This document shows, one piece after another, positions 1 to 8,792 of a DNA stretch of 64,000 bases. This DNA comes from Synechococcus sp. WH 8020. Lineage in GTDB: Bacteria; Cyanobacteriota; Cyanobacteriia; PCC-6307; Cyanobiaceae. The translations under genes were made by a program, and so were the position numbers. Within the stretch, counting starts at the first letter, position 1, and each line of letters starts with the position of its first letter. The notes beneath the pieces are model-generated. The model was not told the origin of the DNA, did not search any database, and saw only the letters and a list, made by a program, of their open reading frames with translations. The stretch is taken from positions 1,373,676 through 1,437,675 of the forward strand of contig NZ_CP011941.1 in assembly GCF_001040845.1 (NCBI RefSeq). Direction: 5' to 3'.

Positions 1-54
1 AATTCATACTAAGGACCACCAACTTCAAACGAAAATCTGAGCAGAAACTGAAAT

Positions 55-549
55 TCAGCGATAATTTTCAAATTGAAGCGGAACATCTAACTCTTCTTCC
101 TTACTTTTCACGAGTTGAATTGCAGCCTGAAGGTCATCCTTACTCTTACCCGTGACACGAAGGCTTTCCCCTTGAATCGCAACCGTGACCTTCTTCAATT
201 CATCGCGGACCATTTTGCTGAGCTTTTTAGCAAGCTCTTGACTGAGCCCCTTGCGCAATTGAATAACCTGCTTCACACGATTCCCCCCAACAGCTTCAGG
301 AGTTTGGAAGTCAAAAATCTTGAGAGAAAGATCTCGCTTCGTTGCTTTAGTCCTCAAAATATCTTCAACAGCTTGCAATGTCATGTCACTAGCTGTGGTG
401 ATAACCACTTCCGTTTCCGCCAGTTCAATCTCTGTACCTGAATCCTTAAGGTCGTAGCGATTGCCAACATCTCGTCGAACTTGATCCAAAGTATTGACCA
501 GCTCCTGGCGGTCAAAATCGGAAACCACATCAAATGAATATGACGCCAT
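55..549 (-). CDS. yajQ: YajQ family nucleotide-binding protein
   Basis: The 164-residue product begins MASYSFDVVSDFDRQEL and has the compact alpha/beta repeat typical of the YajQ (UPF0234) family, including the central ATKRDLSLKIFDFQ and the terminal DVPLQFENYR. Family members bind nucleotides; some proteobacterial homologues bind cyclic di-GMP. The cyanobacterial role is unknown. Length and both termini match the family, so the ATG at 549 is a safe start. It is transcribed leftward and not obviously in an operon. Confidence 0.93.
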   Translation of the reverse strand: MASYSFDVVSDFDRQELVNTLDQVRRDVGNRYDLKDSGTEIELAETEVVITTASDMTLQAVEDILRTKATKRDLSLKIFDFQTPEAVGGNRVKQVIQLRKGLSQELAKKLSKMVRDELKKVTVAIQGESLRVTGKSKDDLQAAIQLVKSKEEELDVPLQFENYR

Positions 550-873
550 AGTGCTTTGCTGCTAGTCCGAACAGGTCTTCGCTCAACTTACTCACGTTGA
601 GCGTTCATGGCAGGATCAACAAACAAACTCATAGCACCCCGGTGGTTCTGAACCTGAAAAGGAGAGTTTCAGAGCCCTAAAGCCCGCAAGCCATTGCAAC
701 GCCCATGCCATGCTGGTCGTTGCGACAGGAGTTGCAAAAGAACAAACCAAGCAAAGCCAGCAAAGATTGAGTCAATATTATTTTAAAAGGATTTACCAAG
801 GTTTGAGATTAAGAATATTTCGCAACTAATTTATAATTGCCAAAGGCTACCGACGCAGCATTTCAGGATCTCC
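550..873. other. Intergenic region between divergent genes
   Basis: This 324-base gap separates the divergent starts of yajQ and the 80-residue gene at 874, so it must carry both promoters. I see no convincing ORF, RNA gene or strong hairpin. The part just before 874 is AT-rich, as expected for a promoter. Confidence 0.5.
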
Positions 874-1116
874 ATGACAACACCTCTCGATCAAGCACGC
901 GCCATTGCCAATGAGATGGAAAAACTTGCGGATCAGCTAACGCCTAATGTAATTCGAGCCGCTCGGTCTGATAAAGAGGGACGCAAAAATCTCGATCGTC
1001 TTGAATACGCCCTTGGAACGATTGGGAAGGCACTCATCCTTACTGATTACAGCGTAGATGAGCAAAAAGATCTCGATAAACTAGAGGAGTTCAGAGAACT
1101 GCATGGAAAGAAGTAA
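874..1116 (+). CDS. Small conserved-type hypothetical protein (80 aa)
   Basis: The 80-residue product starts MTTPLDQARAIANEMEKLAD and is charged, soluble and predicted mostly helical. It has no signal peptide or membrane segment. I do not recognise the family. Even codon use, a clear ATG after an AT-rich leader and a helical protein-like composition support a real gene. Confidence 0.7.
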   Translation: MTTPLDQARAIANEMEKLADQLTPNVIRAARSDKEGRKNLDRLEYALGTIGKALILTDYSVDEQKDLDKLEEFRELHGKK

Positions 1117-1159
1117 GACAGCGAAGTCTTAAAGAAACCTGCGCAAACAAAGATCCACG

Positions 1160-1345
1160 CTATGAGTTTGACATTTCGAATGCAGCTTGCTCTAGGTCTT
1201 TCCAGGTCAAATCAATCAAAGGGAGTGCTTCATCAATTTCTTTTTTCAAGCATGAGGCCTCATCACTTAGACCCTGCTCGATGTACTGCTGATATTTAAG
1301 GTATTGGTTGACCCAGATCAGGATCGTGGGGGTGTTGTTCGTCAT
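1160..1345 (-). CDS. Small hypothetical protein (61 aa)
   Basis: The product starts MTNNTPTILIWVNQYLKYQQ and ends DLEQAAFEMSNS. The frame stays open 40 codons further upstream, but that stretch is Ser/Arg-rich and not protein-like, so I chose the internal ATG at 1345. The likely product is a soluble helical protein of unknown function. Confidence 0.6.
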   Translation of the reverse strand: MTNNTPTILIWVNQYLKYQQYIEQGLSDEASCLKKEIDEALPLIDLTWKDLEQAAFEMSNS

Positions 1346-1694
1346 GCTTCTCGTATGGCGAGACATTCCATCAACAGGGGACGAAGATGAAATGCCATTG
1401 GGCATCATCAAAACCAAAGCTAATCGATTCATCCGCTTGTAAGGCCTGGATGAGCGAGAGCTCACTTGCTATCTCGCGAGTCAAGCCTGCCCCAGAGGGG
1501 ATCAGTGGCCGAATTCCAGAAACTACAGGGTTTCCCTGTTCCAAGAACTGAGCATCAGAGTGTTGTCAAAGACACCACTGTGAACCCAAAAAATTGATCA
1601 ATCACCTCAAAGAATCAAAAGCATTCAACTGGCTTGGACGAATCAAGTCCATTCCTTCTAAAGCGATTCTCAATCAATGCCCCCAAGCAAAACA

Positions 1695-2060
1695 CTAAAA
1701 ATCATGTTTTTCACCCTCAACCACCATCGAAACCAATAAAGGCCAGTAGCGATAGCTCGATCGAATCAAGAGAGCCCAAATGAACCAGAGAAGCCAAAAA
1801 TTAACGCTTTCATCGATGGCTTGACCACAGTCCTGATCCAACCGCTTGGCCACAGAACTTGAAACTTGCTCTTGCAACGAGCGATTCATCGCTGCGCACA
1901 CCCTCCCGGCGGGAAGACGGAACAGTTCTGCAGAAAGCCAGGCTGGAGCCAAAGCCACTGGGATCGCAACCAACCATCTGCCGACAAATCGCTCTAAGGA
2001 ACGACTCGGCACAATGCGTCTCGGCTTGGGAGAGGGCATCGAACGCCAATCCAGACGCAC
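1695..2060 (-). CDS. Hypothetical protein with two membrane segments
   Basis: This 121-residue frame starts at a GTG (2060); an ATG seven codons in is an alternative. Two hydrophobic stretches, about residues 28-45 (LVAIPVALAPAWLSAEL) and 87-100 (NFWLLWFIWALLI), suggest a small inner-membrane protein. A polar, Gln/Asp-rich loop with two cysteines (Cys55 and Cys78 by rough count) separates them. No family recognised. Confidence 0.6.
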   Translation of the reverse strand: MRLDWRSMPSPKPRRIVPSRSLERFVGRWLVAIPVALAPAWLSAELFRLPAGRVCAAMNRSLQEQVSSSVAKRLDQDCGQAIDESVNFWLLWFIWALLIRSSYRYWPLLVSMVVEGEKHDF

Positions 2061-2109
2061 ACTGATCTGAAATTAGAAACGACTGGCCAACTAGACCAGC
2101 GGATTGACA

Positions 2110-2418
2110 TCAAGCGAAAGCTTTGTCATCAGTGATGCGTTGACAAACCAGGCTATCCAACGCTGAAGGAGTCAGCATCACACAGCTTGAATCAAGAAAG
2201 TGAGGATGATTGCGTCGATAGGTTGTTGCATCCTCTGCCCAAAACTCACTCCTGCAAGCCGTTCCAACTGAAATGGGGTAGAGGCTTAAACTATTTCGAC
2301 CGACGTTGATCGCGATTAACAACGACCGCGCTTGTGGATTTGCCATAGAAGGATCAATACTCACCTCACCAAGGTCTCCGCAGCGATCCACCACCTGCTC
2401 CAAGGCCAAGGCATTCAC
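2110..2418 (-). CDS. Hypothetical protein (102 aa)
   Basis: A 102-residue soluble product from a GTG start, containing ARSLLIAINVGRNSLSLYPI and ending RITDDKAFA. Alternating hydrophobic stretches look like a beta-rich fold. No family recognised. It lies 49 bases downstream of the preceding minus-strand gene, so the two could share a transcript. Confidence 0.6.
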   Translation of the reverse strand: MNALALEQVVDRCGDLGEVSIDPSMANPQARSLLIAINVGRNSLSLYPISVGTACRSEFWAEDATTYRRNHPHFLDSSCVMLTPSALDSLVCQRITDDKAFA

Positions 2419-2648
2419 AGGGAAAGTCCAAACAACCTCAAGCAGTGACTATTAGGACATTGTGTATTAACACATCATTGATCATCGACGAGAAAGAGCG
2501 ATGATCACATTGACAAACGTGAACGCTTGTCCAGCCATTGAGAAAATATCAAAACAACGAATATCAGTTGAATCAAACACATTACTCAAACAAGGAAGCT
2601 TTGCTCTCGCAAAGTTTTATTTAAGTCGATTTTTCACACCCTCAGCTA

Positions 2649-2885
2649 TTAAGATTTACGTTTAAACGTATAGCAACCACCGTGATACCCAGTGAAGGGC
2701 TGGGCATAGGTAATCAGTTCCCAACCTTGCTGTCCAAGCTCGTTCATCAAGCCCACCAAAGTGACATCATGCTGAGGATGTCTTCGAGAAATCAACTGCT
2801 TTTCATCAAGCCAAAGTTCCTCGATTTCTCCAGTCCACGACTTTCCTTTCGGAACAAAACGCAATTGCGTGTATTCCCAAGTCAT
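2649..2885 (-). CDS. DUF4177-like small protein (78 aa)
   Basis: The product starts MTWEYTQLRFVPKGKSWTG and contains LMNELGQQGWELITYAQPF followed by an aromatic YTFKRKS end. The pattern of an initial W-E-Y strand, then LN-LG--GWELV, then a final F-F-R strand is characteristic of the small DUF4177 fold. Function is unknown. The family call rests on pattern only. Confidence 0.75.
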   Translation of the reverse strand: MTWEYTQLRFVPKGKSWTGEIEELWLDEKQLISRRHPQHDVTLVGLMNELGQQGWELITYAQPFTGYHGGCYTFKRKS

Positions 2886-3038
2886 TGAGGTCTGCCATCA
2901 TCGCATTGACTGTAAAGCAAAGATCGAGCTGACCAACCGTAGACGGCACAATCTCAATCGACCCCAAAGCAGCTAGCCCAACGCAACCATGTGCTTCAGG
3001 CCATTCTGACCAAGTGGTAAGCGTTCGGGCCTTAACCC

Positions 3039-3131
3039 TTAGCCAACGACAAACACGGCCGTGATAAAGACAGCAGAAATAGCTGCTAAAAAGCTGCCAA
3101 TACCGGCTGCTTGAATCCAGTTTGGGCTCAT
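3039..3131 (-). CDS. Single-pass membrane microprotein (30 aa)
   Basis: An ATG at 3131 follows a good ribosome binding site (GAGGAC, about six bases upstream on the minus strand). It encodes 30 residues starting MSPNWIQAAGIGSFLAAISA and ending VFITAVFVVG. Nearly the whole peptide is one hydrophobic helix, like the tiny photosystem and cytochrome complex subunits of cyanobacteria. It does not match PsaM, PsbM, PsbX, PetN or Ycf12 as I remember them. No function assigned. Confidence 0.55.
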   Translation of the reverse strand: MSPNWIQAAGIGSFLAAISAVFITAVFVVG

Positions 3132-3414
3132 CAAAAGTCCTCGATGCCTTTGTTCTGGCTCAAGCCAAGCTCTGACATCAAGGTCTGTCGTGAAACGGAA
3201 ACGAAAAAGCAACCAGAAGAAGAGAGGCCGCCCCTCCCGGATGGAAGAGACGGCCTAGCTCGCTCGTTTGTGCATATCGCTAACCAATCTTCAGTGAATG
3301 TGTATCGGAGAAGCGTGAACCTCGAAACGACAACAGTGAACTGAAAGAGGAGTGAGAAGCGTCTGGCGTGTGGCGCCTGGGGCCTGGTTCCTAAGTGGTG
3401 AGTGGTTGAACTCC

Positions 3415-3577
3415 TTAGGGCACCTGTTTCGGTGCAGATGGAGTGTCGATCGACGTGGCTGTCAAGAGATTGACTGCCGAAGGACGGACCTCACCGTTGG
3501 GTGAGAAAACTGTTGGAGCAGGGGCCAAGTAGTCAGGCTGCTTCTTTGATCTGCTCAGGTGGAGTATCGGCCGTCAT
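3415..3577 (-). pseudogene. Frameshifted small gene, about 54 codons
   Basis: The ATG at 3577 follows a strong Shine-Dalgarno (GGAGGA). It encodes MTADTPPEQIKEAA and then hits TGA at 3533-3535. Skipping one base, the next frame continues DYLAPAPTVFSPNGEV and runs about 25 further codons to the stop at 3415. Both halves are protein-like and join without a gap. The simplest reading is a one-base indel (mutation or sequencing error). A programmed +1 shift at TGA-C is possible but lacks the usual slippery codon. Confidence 0.5.
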
Positions 3578-3769
3578 GGCTCCTCCGATCTCGATACAGC
3601 AAGTGTGGCGCAGGCGAGCGAAAAGCACATCGGTGCAATGGCGCATTGCTATCAGAACCAAAACCGACGAGATTAGGAATGGCGTGCGTGAAGACTCCAT
3701 TCCCTTTGAGCTGGAATGAGACGCCCCTAACGTTGATCTAGCGACTGCTGATCGAACATTCAGCCAACA

Positions 3770-3952
3770 TCAAATTTTGATGGCTGAACGATTCAGAGCT
3801 TCGTCATCGACGATCCACTCGCTCAAGCGGGAAGCAACTGGACAAAAGCTCATAAAACTAGGTTCACTATGCGTGTAAGTCGAAAAGATTTCGACTGTTG
3901 CTAAGCAACATTTGGGGCCACAGACAGAAGACCCATAGCGAGGACAAATCAT
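3770..3952 (-). CDS. Cysteine-containing small hypothetical protein (60 aa)
   Basis: The ATG at 3952 is preceded by AGGAGG at ideal spacing, the best evidence that this frame is used. The 60-residue product starts MICPRYGSSVCGPKCCLATV and ends DDEALNRSAIKI. Cysteines at about positions 3, 11, 15 and 16 could bind metal. No family recognised. Confidence 0.6.
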   Translation of the reverse strand: MICPRYGSSVCGPKCCLATVEIFSTYTHSEPSFMSFCPVASRLSEWIVDDEALNRSAIKI

Positions 3953-4057
3953 GACTTCCCTCCTTTTCCAATATCATCTCGCTTTCTCATGACGACAACT
4001 GAACAAAGCATGAGACATCCACCAGAAAGCGATGAATGATGCACGCGGAGAGATCAC

Positions 4058-4264
4058 CTAATCGACCAATTTCAAAGCTTTCAGGACTTTCAGGCGAATC
4101 CCTCCAAGTTTTTCCCAAGCAGCTAAAGCATCAGTCTTGGAGGCATATGGCCTCCAATCGTCTTCGACAATACGCCGTTGGATATGAGCCGCTACGCGTT
4201 GAACAACTGCTTTATCACTAGGGCGATCGAGATGGATCGTTGTCCCGTTTAACTCAACATCCAT
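4058..4264 (-). CDS. Small hypothetical protein (68 aa)
   Basis: The product starts MDVELNGTTIHLDRPSDKAV and continues with a basic amphipathic helix (VQRVAAHIQRRI), ending RLKVLKALKLVD. It looks like a soluble beta-then-helix protein. An AGGAG lies about 14 bases upstream of the ATG, rather far. No family recognised. Confidence 0.65.
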   Translation of the reverse strand: MDVELNGTTIHLDRPSDKAVVQRVAAHIQRRIVEDDWRPYASKTDALAAWEKLGGIRLKVLKALKLVD

Positions 4265-4477
4265 ATCAGTTCGAGTCTCCTAGCAAAGTAAAGATTTTTG
4301 AGTTGCGGAGGATGACCTCAATTTAGCTTCGCATGGTCGAGCCCTCCCCTGTGCCTCCGCTCCAGGCTCTAACACAGAGGAAGGCTTACCTCTCGATCCA
4401 GGACAACACTTGGAAGAACAGGACCGTACCTCTAACCGAACAGCAGCCACAGATCAAAACTCAATAGATTGCGCTGA

Positions 4478-4717
4478 ATGCTGAAAACACCAATGACTAA
4501 TCACCGTTTATCAATCGAACAAAAGTTCCAACTCGAAGCAGCTTTTAGAGATATTGATGCTTGCGATGACATTGAAAGACTTCGCAAGATCACCAAAGAA
4601 ATCATCACAGCACAGGAAAACGAGAAGGCCTTTGCAAGAGAAGCCATTGCACGAATGCGCCATGAGATCGAGGCGCATTCAACCTCTACATTTGGATTCA
4701 ATCGCGCAGCAGGCTAA
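4478..4717 (+). CDS. Small helical protein with NblA-like layout
   Basis: The 79-residue product (ATG at 4478 or 4493) is almost entirely helical. Its core begins LSIEQKFQLEAAFRDIDAC and continues ERLRKITKEIITAQENEKAF. The opening L-S-I-E-Q--F-L motif and two-helix layout resemble the NblA/Ycf18 phycobilisome-degradation family, but the second-helix residues are not a clear match. The fold is plausible; the role is unproven. Confidence 0.6.
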   Translation: MLKTPMTNHRLSIEQKFQLEAAFRDIDACDDIERLRKITKEIITAQENEKAFAREAIARMRHEIEAHSTSTFGFNRAAG

Positions 4718-4939
4718 GCAAACATTCAATGGCCTAGTTTCTGGATCCTCCCCTCAAATCGATTAATTGCTCAATGTCAATCTGGTTTCATAATGCTTGC
4801 ATCTGGCTTCTGAAGACACCCATGAAGGCTATGACTAAGATCAGCCATCAACTGGAAGAGCATCTGCTCACGCAACAGCAGAAAAACGTGACAAAGCATG
4901 CAGTCTGAGGCATAACGAGTTGACACAGCAGATCGACCC

Positions 4940-5125
4940 ATGCCCCTACCCAAATGGGAAATGATGACGGACGAAAGTCAATCGATGGTTAAGAAGACCG
5001 GGATTGGATTAGGTATTGGCATCTTGGTGGTTTGGGTTGCCCTGGGGTTCATCAAAGCAATCCTTCCGATCATTTTTCTTGGCGGTGCAGGATATTTGGG
5101 TTGGAAGGTCCTTAACAAAAAATAG
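4940..5125 (+). CDS. Small single- or double-pass membrane protein (61 aa)
   Basis: The product has a polar N-terminus, a long hydrophobic stretch (residues about 20-54, starting KKTGIGLGIGILVVWVALGF) with a central Lys-Ala break, and a short basic tail ending VLNKK. It is probably a hairpin membrane protein. ATGs at codons 8 and 9 are alternative starts. Unknown function. Confidence 0.65.
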   Translation: MPLPKWEMMTDESQSMVKKTGIGLGIGILVVWVALGFIKAILPIIFLGGAGYLGWKVLNKK

Positions 5126-5131
5126 TTCTAG

Positions 5132-5530
5132 TTGCTGAAAGGCCTTGGAGATACGGCATTGAATCTGAGGAAGACAAGGAGCGATCGCTACGATCATTTG
5201 AGAAGAAACCTATCGACATCTGCAGTGATCCCAGAGGACTTTGATTATTCGGCTTCCATTTCCTTGATGGACATCAGGGAGAATTTGCCTTTCATCGATC
5301 CGGAGGACCTCTCGTCCCAAGACGTGTTGGAGATACTTCTGCATCTCTTTCGGAAAAAGCCAGGCTTTATTGACCGGGGCCACGAAATTAATAACAAGGA
5401 AACAGCCTGGGTGAATGCATTCTTGTTTCGACTCACGCCTGCCATCGATCACGATGCCAGAGAAGCCTTCGTCGTAGAGGTCATCGGCTCGAGTGTCGAC
5501 CGAATGACAAGTTTACGTTCAGAATCTTGA
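5132..5530 (+). CDS. Hypothetical protein (up to 132 aa)
   Basis: A soluble acidic product from a TTG start only six bases after the preceding stop. The central part (FIDPEDLSSQDVLEILLHLF) and the helical C-terminus (AIDHDAREAFVVEVIGSSVD) look genuine. The first 30 codons are less certain, since no strong start signal is visible. Close spacing suggests co-transcription with the membrane protein at 4940. Unknown function. Confidence 0.6.
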   Translation: MLKGLGDTALNLRKTRSDRYDHLRRNLSTSAVIPEDFDYSASISLMDIRENLPFIDPEDLSSQDVLEILLHLFRKKPGFIDRGHEINNKETAWVNAFLFRLTPAIDHDAREAFVVEVIGSSVDRMTSLRSES

Positions 5531-5764
5531 ACACAAGAAATGGATGAAGAAAATCCAAGGCTCTCTAGACTAAGCCTGTCAATCAAGAGTCATTGAACCT
5601 GGGAAGCTACATCAAAGGGAGTAACAGAAACAGACATCATCATTCCCCATCAACAAGAGAAGATTAGGCTTCATAGAAGCGATAAGATATCAATGCAGCG
5701 TGGACGAATTGTCCATCCTTTCAAACAAGTTGAGATTCCGATCAGGCGTTTATCTTCTATTGAT

Positions 5765-6289
5765 TTAATAGCCCTTTGACCATTGATAGCACTCATGGGA
5801 GCCAAGCTGCAGACCATCCAGCGATCGGACAATGTGCTTGACCTCATCACCGTTCACCCAATGAATGAAGCCATCGTCGACATCTGAGACTTGAAGCATT
5901 GTGTTCACCATCGGATCCCTGAAGCCTCCATCACAGCCCAGCACCTGTCCCATCCACCAATTGCCATCAGCCTTGGGTGCATCCTGGTGGACCGCCTGCA
6001 CAATGACAAAGTCGCCAGCAGTTACTCCCAGGGCTGCGGGAGCAGCCTGGCCAGAAAACTGACTTCGACCCTGGAGAGAACGATCAGCACTCACTAGTAC
6101 TCCTGCACTGCTAGGCACTTTTTTAGGGCGCCTGCGCCAGTTGTCAAGCCCATGACGGATCTGGAATTGGAGAGCTTTTGAATGCCAACCAACATCCCTA
6201 TATGCTCCCGCGCCAACCATCTGGGAAGAGCCTGAAACCGAACTCCTGGATACGGGTGGCCCCTCTTCCAGGCCAAGCGATGCGGACAT
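5765..6289 (-). CDS. DUF3104-type protein
   Basis: The C-terminal half carries the pattern I associate with DUF3104 of marine Synechococcus: GVTAGDFVIVQAVHQDAP, then GNWWMGQVLGCDGG-RDP, then VNTMLQVSDVDDG followed by a W-V-N. Spacing of the W-W-M-G-Q and D-V-D elements fits. The first 80 residues are Ser/Arg-rich and low in conservation signals, so the true start may be further in. The function of the family is unknown. Confidence 0.65.
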   Translation of the reverse strand: MSASLGLEEGPPVSRSSVSGSSQMVGAGAYRDVGWHSKALQFQIRHGLDNWRRRPKKVPSSAGVLVSADRSLQGRSQFSGQAAPAALGVTAGDFVIVQAVHQDAPKADGNWWMGQVLGCDGGFRDPMVNTMLQVSDVDDGFIHWVNGDEVKHIVRSLDGLQLGSHECYQWSKGY

Positions 6290-6319
6290 AGACCGATCAA
6301 GTCCCTCTCGGAGACACCC

Positions 6320-6505
6320 ATGACAACAGCATCCCTCCTAGCCCAAGAACGCTATTGGAATGATCTTGCATCAGAACAAATCCGACGTGAACGATTGGTC
6401 AAAGCTGAACGCCTCAACGGACGTTTGGCAATGCTCGGATTTGTGGCTCTTATCGCCACTGAGGACCTTTTACATCAGGGCCTTTTGCAGTCCTTGGGCT
6501 TCTAA
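6320..6505 (+). CDS. hli: High-light-inducible protein (one-helix Cab-like)
   Basis: The 61-residue product has the diagnostic Hli helix ERLNGRLAMLGFVALIATE. Its E, N and R residues are the chlorophyll-binding residues of the Cab/ELIP/Hli superfamily. Such proteins bind chlorophyll and carotenoid, protect photosystems and assist chlorophyll handling under light stress in the thylakoid. GGAGA precedes the ATG. A second hli gene follows 45 bases downstream in the same direction. Confidence 0.92.
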   Translation: MTTASLLAQERYWNDLASEQIRRERLVKAERLNGRLAMLGFVALIATEDLLHQGLLQSLGF

Positions 6506-6550
6506 ACCAAAACAAGAGACCAACGAATTCAATGTTTTTGAGAGCAACCC

Positions 6551-6694
6551 ATGATGAACAACACAAAATCACGCTTCGGTTTCGTGAATTTTGCTGAAAC
6601 CTGGAACGGGCGTCTTGCAATGCTTGGTTTTGCAATCGGCCTCGGGACCGAGCTGCTAACGGGTCAAGGAATCCTCAACCAAATCGGCCTCTAA
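6551..6694 (+). CDS. hli: Short high-light-inducible protein (47 aa)
   Basis: The product starts MMNNTKSRFGFVNFAETWNG and continues RLAMLGFAIGLGTELL, ending ILNQIGL. The helix motif E-x-x-N-G-R-x-A-M-x-G-F is complete, so this is a minimal Hli protein with almost nothing outside the pigment-binding helix. It directly follows another hli gene, a common tandem arrangement in marine picocyanobacteria. Confidence 0.9.
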   Translation: MMNNTKSRFGFVNFAETWNGRLAMLGFAIGLGTELLTGQGILNQIGL

Positions 6695-6852
6695 GTCGAT
6701 CGTCACACCATCTGAGGCGACAATCCGAGCCAATTGTCGCCTGCTCCCAAGATCTAATCGATGGAACGACGCCACCAGTCTCTTAACGGTGATCACTCGC
6801 TCCTCCCTCAAGGCTTGAGACAACCGTCAGAGTGAAAGGCTGAGTCATTTCT

Positions 6853-7242
6853 TCAAAGTGGAATCGTGATCGACCACTTGTTGCGTCTAAACCGCCAACG
6901 CTTCCCTGAATCCTCGGCCTTAGGGACACTGTCGGAATAAAAACCCTTCGGATCATCCAGGTTTTGACCGATCTCTGTTGCTCCACCCAGAGGAATCTGA
7001 AAGCCAACGTAGTGATCACCTTCCTTACGGCATAAACGCACCGGAGACTGCGAGTAACTGGTCCAAACCCCTGCTCTCTTCACTGTGTATTTGCCAGCAC
7101 TCTCCGCCCATTGATTGCAAGCTCTAAACGCAGCCTCTGGAGACTCATAGCGGTTAAGACCATAAATAAAACTGATGCAATTAGGCACTTGCGTAATAAC
7201 CAATGCTGCCAAAAGGAGCTGTGTGATTCGACTGGAAGCCAT
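6853..7242 (-). CDS. Exported hypothetical protein (129 aa)
   Basis: The start is supported by AGGAG six bases upstream of the ATG. A signal peptide or membrane anchor covers about residues 6-28 (ITQLLLAALVITQVPNCISF). The mature part has two cysteines (by rough count Cys42 and Cys70) and many aromatic/basic residues, ending FRRNKWSITIPL. It is probably exported or membrane-anchored. No family recognised. Confidence 0.7.
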   Translation of the reverse strand: MASSRITQLLLAALVITQVPNCISFIYGLNRYESPEAAFRACNQWAESAGKYTVKRAGVWTSYSQSPVRLCRKEGDHYVGFQIPLGGATEIGQNLDDPKGFYSDSVPKAEDSGKRWRFRRNKWSITIPL

Positions 7243-7408
7243 AGGAGCTCCTGGTTATGAAATAACTTTGATCATGGTCAACCCTTTCCATGACATAGGT
7301 GGACTCCCTTCAAACTCAAAGCAACGTTCTTCTCAATCAAACAATCGCTCGCTCCCACCTTCAAAGAGAGCAACACACAGAAGCAAAACCAACCCATCCA
7401 ATCAAAAA

Positions 7409-7945
7409 TTAAAATTTATTGTTCAGCCTGTAAATATCTAAGCGCAGGACTGGTCCTTGAGATTGAGAGGGGGGCAGGGAAGGAGATTCGGGGTAAAAAC
7501 TGGACGACCATTCGTAAATCCCCTGCCTTGGATTAATGCTTGGAATCACAACACTAATAGTCTGACCAGGCTTTACAGAAGGACTAAAGACAATCTCAGT
7601 GATTCCACGTTCATCATCGAATTGTATCGTTGCGAGCCCTTTTTTTCCCCGCTTCCTTAGATTATAAAATCCAGAATAAACAGTGAGATCCTTGTCTCCC
7701 CACTTCCACCTTTCAGTGCCAGTAATTTGCGACAAAGCAATTCTTTCAAGATTTGCTCCAGCATTGGCGGGCAATTCCAATGAGATCACAGGATACGATC
7801 TCTGATAAGAATTTGAGTATGAATTATGAATGGAAATACTTCTAGGAGGATTTTCAAAAAACTCCTGACCGTATAGCTCCGTCGAATGCGCGCTCAAGGG
7901 CTGGGCACAAAGAAAAAGGAGAGAGAGTGTGGCAGCCTTATTCAC
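7409..7945 (-). CDS. Exported DUF2808 family protein
   Basis: Starting from the GTG at 7945 gives a clean signal peptide (NKAATLSLLFLCAQPLSA); a TTG at 7999 is an upstream alternative. The mature part matches the DUF2808 layout: SLELPANAGANLERIALSQI, a charged strand, then ITEIVFSPSVKPGQTISVVI and a final N-P-R/YEW segment. DUF2808 is a cyanobacterial secreted family of unknown role. A second member occurs at 47522. Confidence 0.75.
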   Translation of the reverse strand: MNKAATLSLLFLCAQPLSAHSTELYGQEFFENPPRSISIHNSYSNSYQRSYPVISLELPANAGANLERIALSQITGTERWKWGDKDLTVYSGFYNLRKRGKKGLATIQFDDERGITEIVFSPSVKPGQTISVVIPSINPRQGIYEWSSSFYPESPSLPPSQSQGPVLRLDIYRLNNKF

Positions 7946-8339
7946 GGGTCTATTTTTTGTGATTCTAGTAGAGAACTCAAGGGGAGAGAGAGCCGTCAAA
8001 TAGGCAATACATCTAACCTATGAACTAATTTTGTAGGCAGATCGAGCAATTTCTATTGATCTTTTGAGACTGCCTCATCACAAACACCAGGCCTTAGCCA
8101 ACAGCATGACCAAGATCGCCGGCCAGTCGATCCTGCCGTTTAGCTCTATCACTCCGGTTCGCATCGAACCAACAGTGACCACACGATGCATTGCGATTGA
8201 AACCGCATCAAATTTGGCAACCGAGGTTAACGCAAGAAACTGATCTTTCTGGATGCATTGACAGAAGAGGGCTCAGCCAACAGAAAGGATTTAACGAGTG
8301 GTTCAGACACCATGAACCCGTATGAGCTGCGGAGAGCTT

Positions 8340-8498
8340 CTAATAACCACCAAAACGCAGCGCCAGCTCTAAGGCCCCATAACCAAAAAGAAATGTGCTG
8401 CCCAGCAGCGCCAACTCTTTTTTAGAACTTGCCATGGAAAGAAGGGACGAACCCACCAACAACGCTCCGAAGAATCTAAAGGAAATCTGAAGCTCCAA
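8340..8498 (-). CDS. Small membrane protein (52 aa)
   Basis: From a TTG at 8498 this frame encodes MELQISFRFFGALLVGSSLL, then a polar turn (MASSKKE), then a second hydrophobic run (LALLGSTFLFGYGALELAL) ending RFGGY. The regular hydrophobic-turn-hydrophobic layout supports a two-helix membrane protein. The start is weak: no Shine-Dalgarno and not ATG. Low to moderate confidence. Confidence 0.45.
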   Translation of the reverse strand: MELQISFRFFGALLVGSSLLSMASSKKELALLGSTFLFGYGALELALRFGGY

Positions 8499-8792
8499 TA
8501 TTTAGAAAGCTATCAATCTGACCGTTGAGAGGAAGTTGTTTACTCAAATTCATGAAAAAAGCGTAACAAGGGGTGCTTTCAAGTCTCGGCGCAATGTTTC
8601 TATTTATATTTGATCAGATAAAAATTGATGGGCCCCTGATCGCCACTGCATGTAACGAACGCAGCCCTGATCGCCCACATTCTTGGCTTATCCAGTGGTT
8701 TTGGCCAGTGATTCTGCAAGGCAACAGCCTGACCTGCCGCAAATCACTGGCTTCACTGAAGTTTTGGTGGTTGCAGTGAAGGCGAGAAGCTT

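Noticed and set aside
8106-8243. A 45-codon plus-strand frame starting MTKIAGQSILPF.
   Set aside because: No Shine-Dalgarno and no recognisable features; isolated in a gene-poor stretch.
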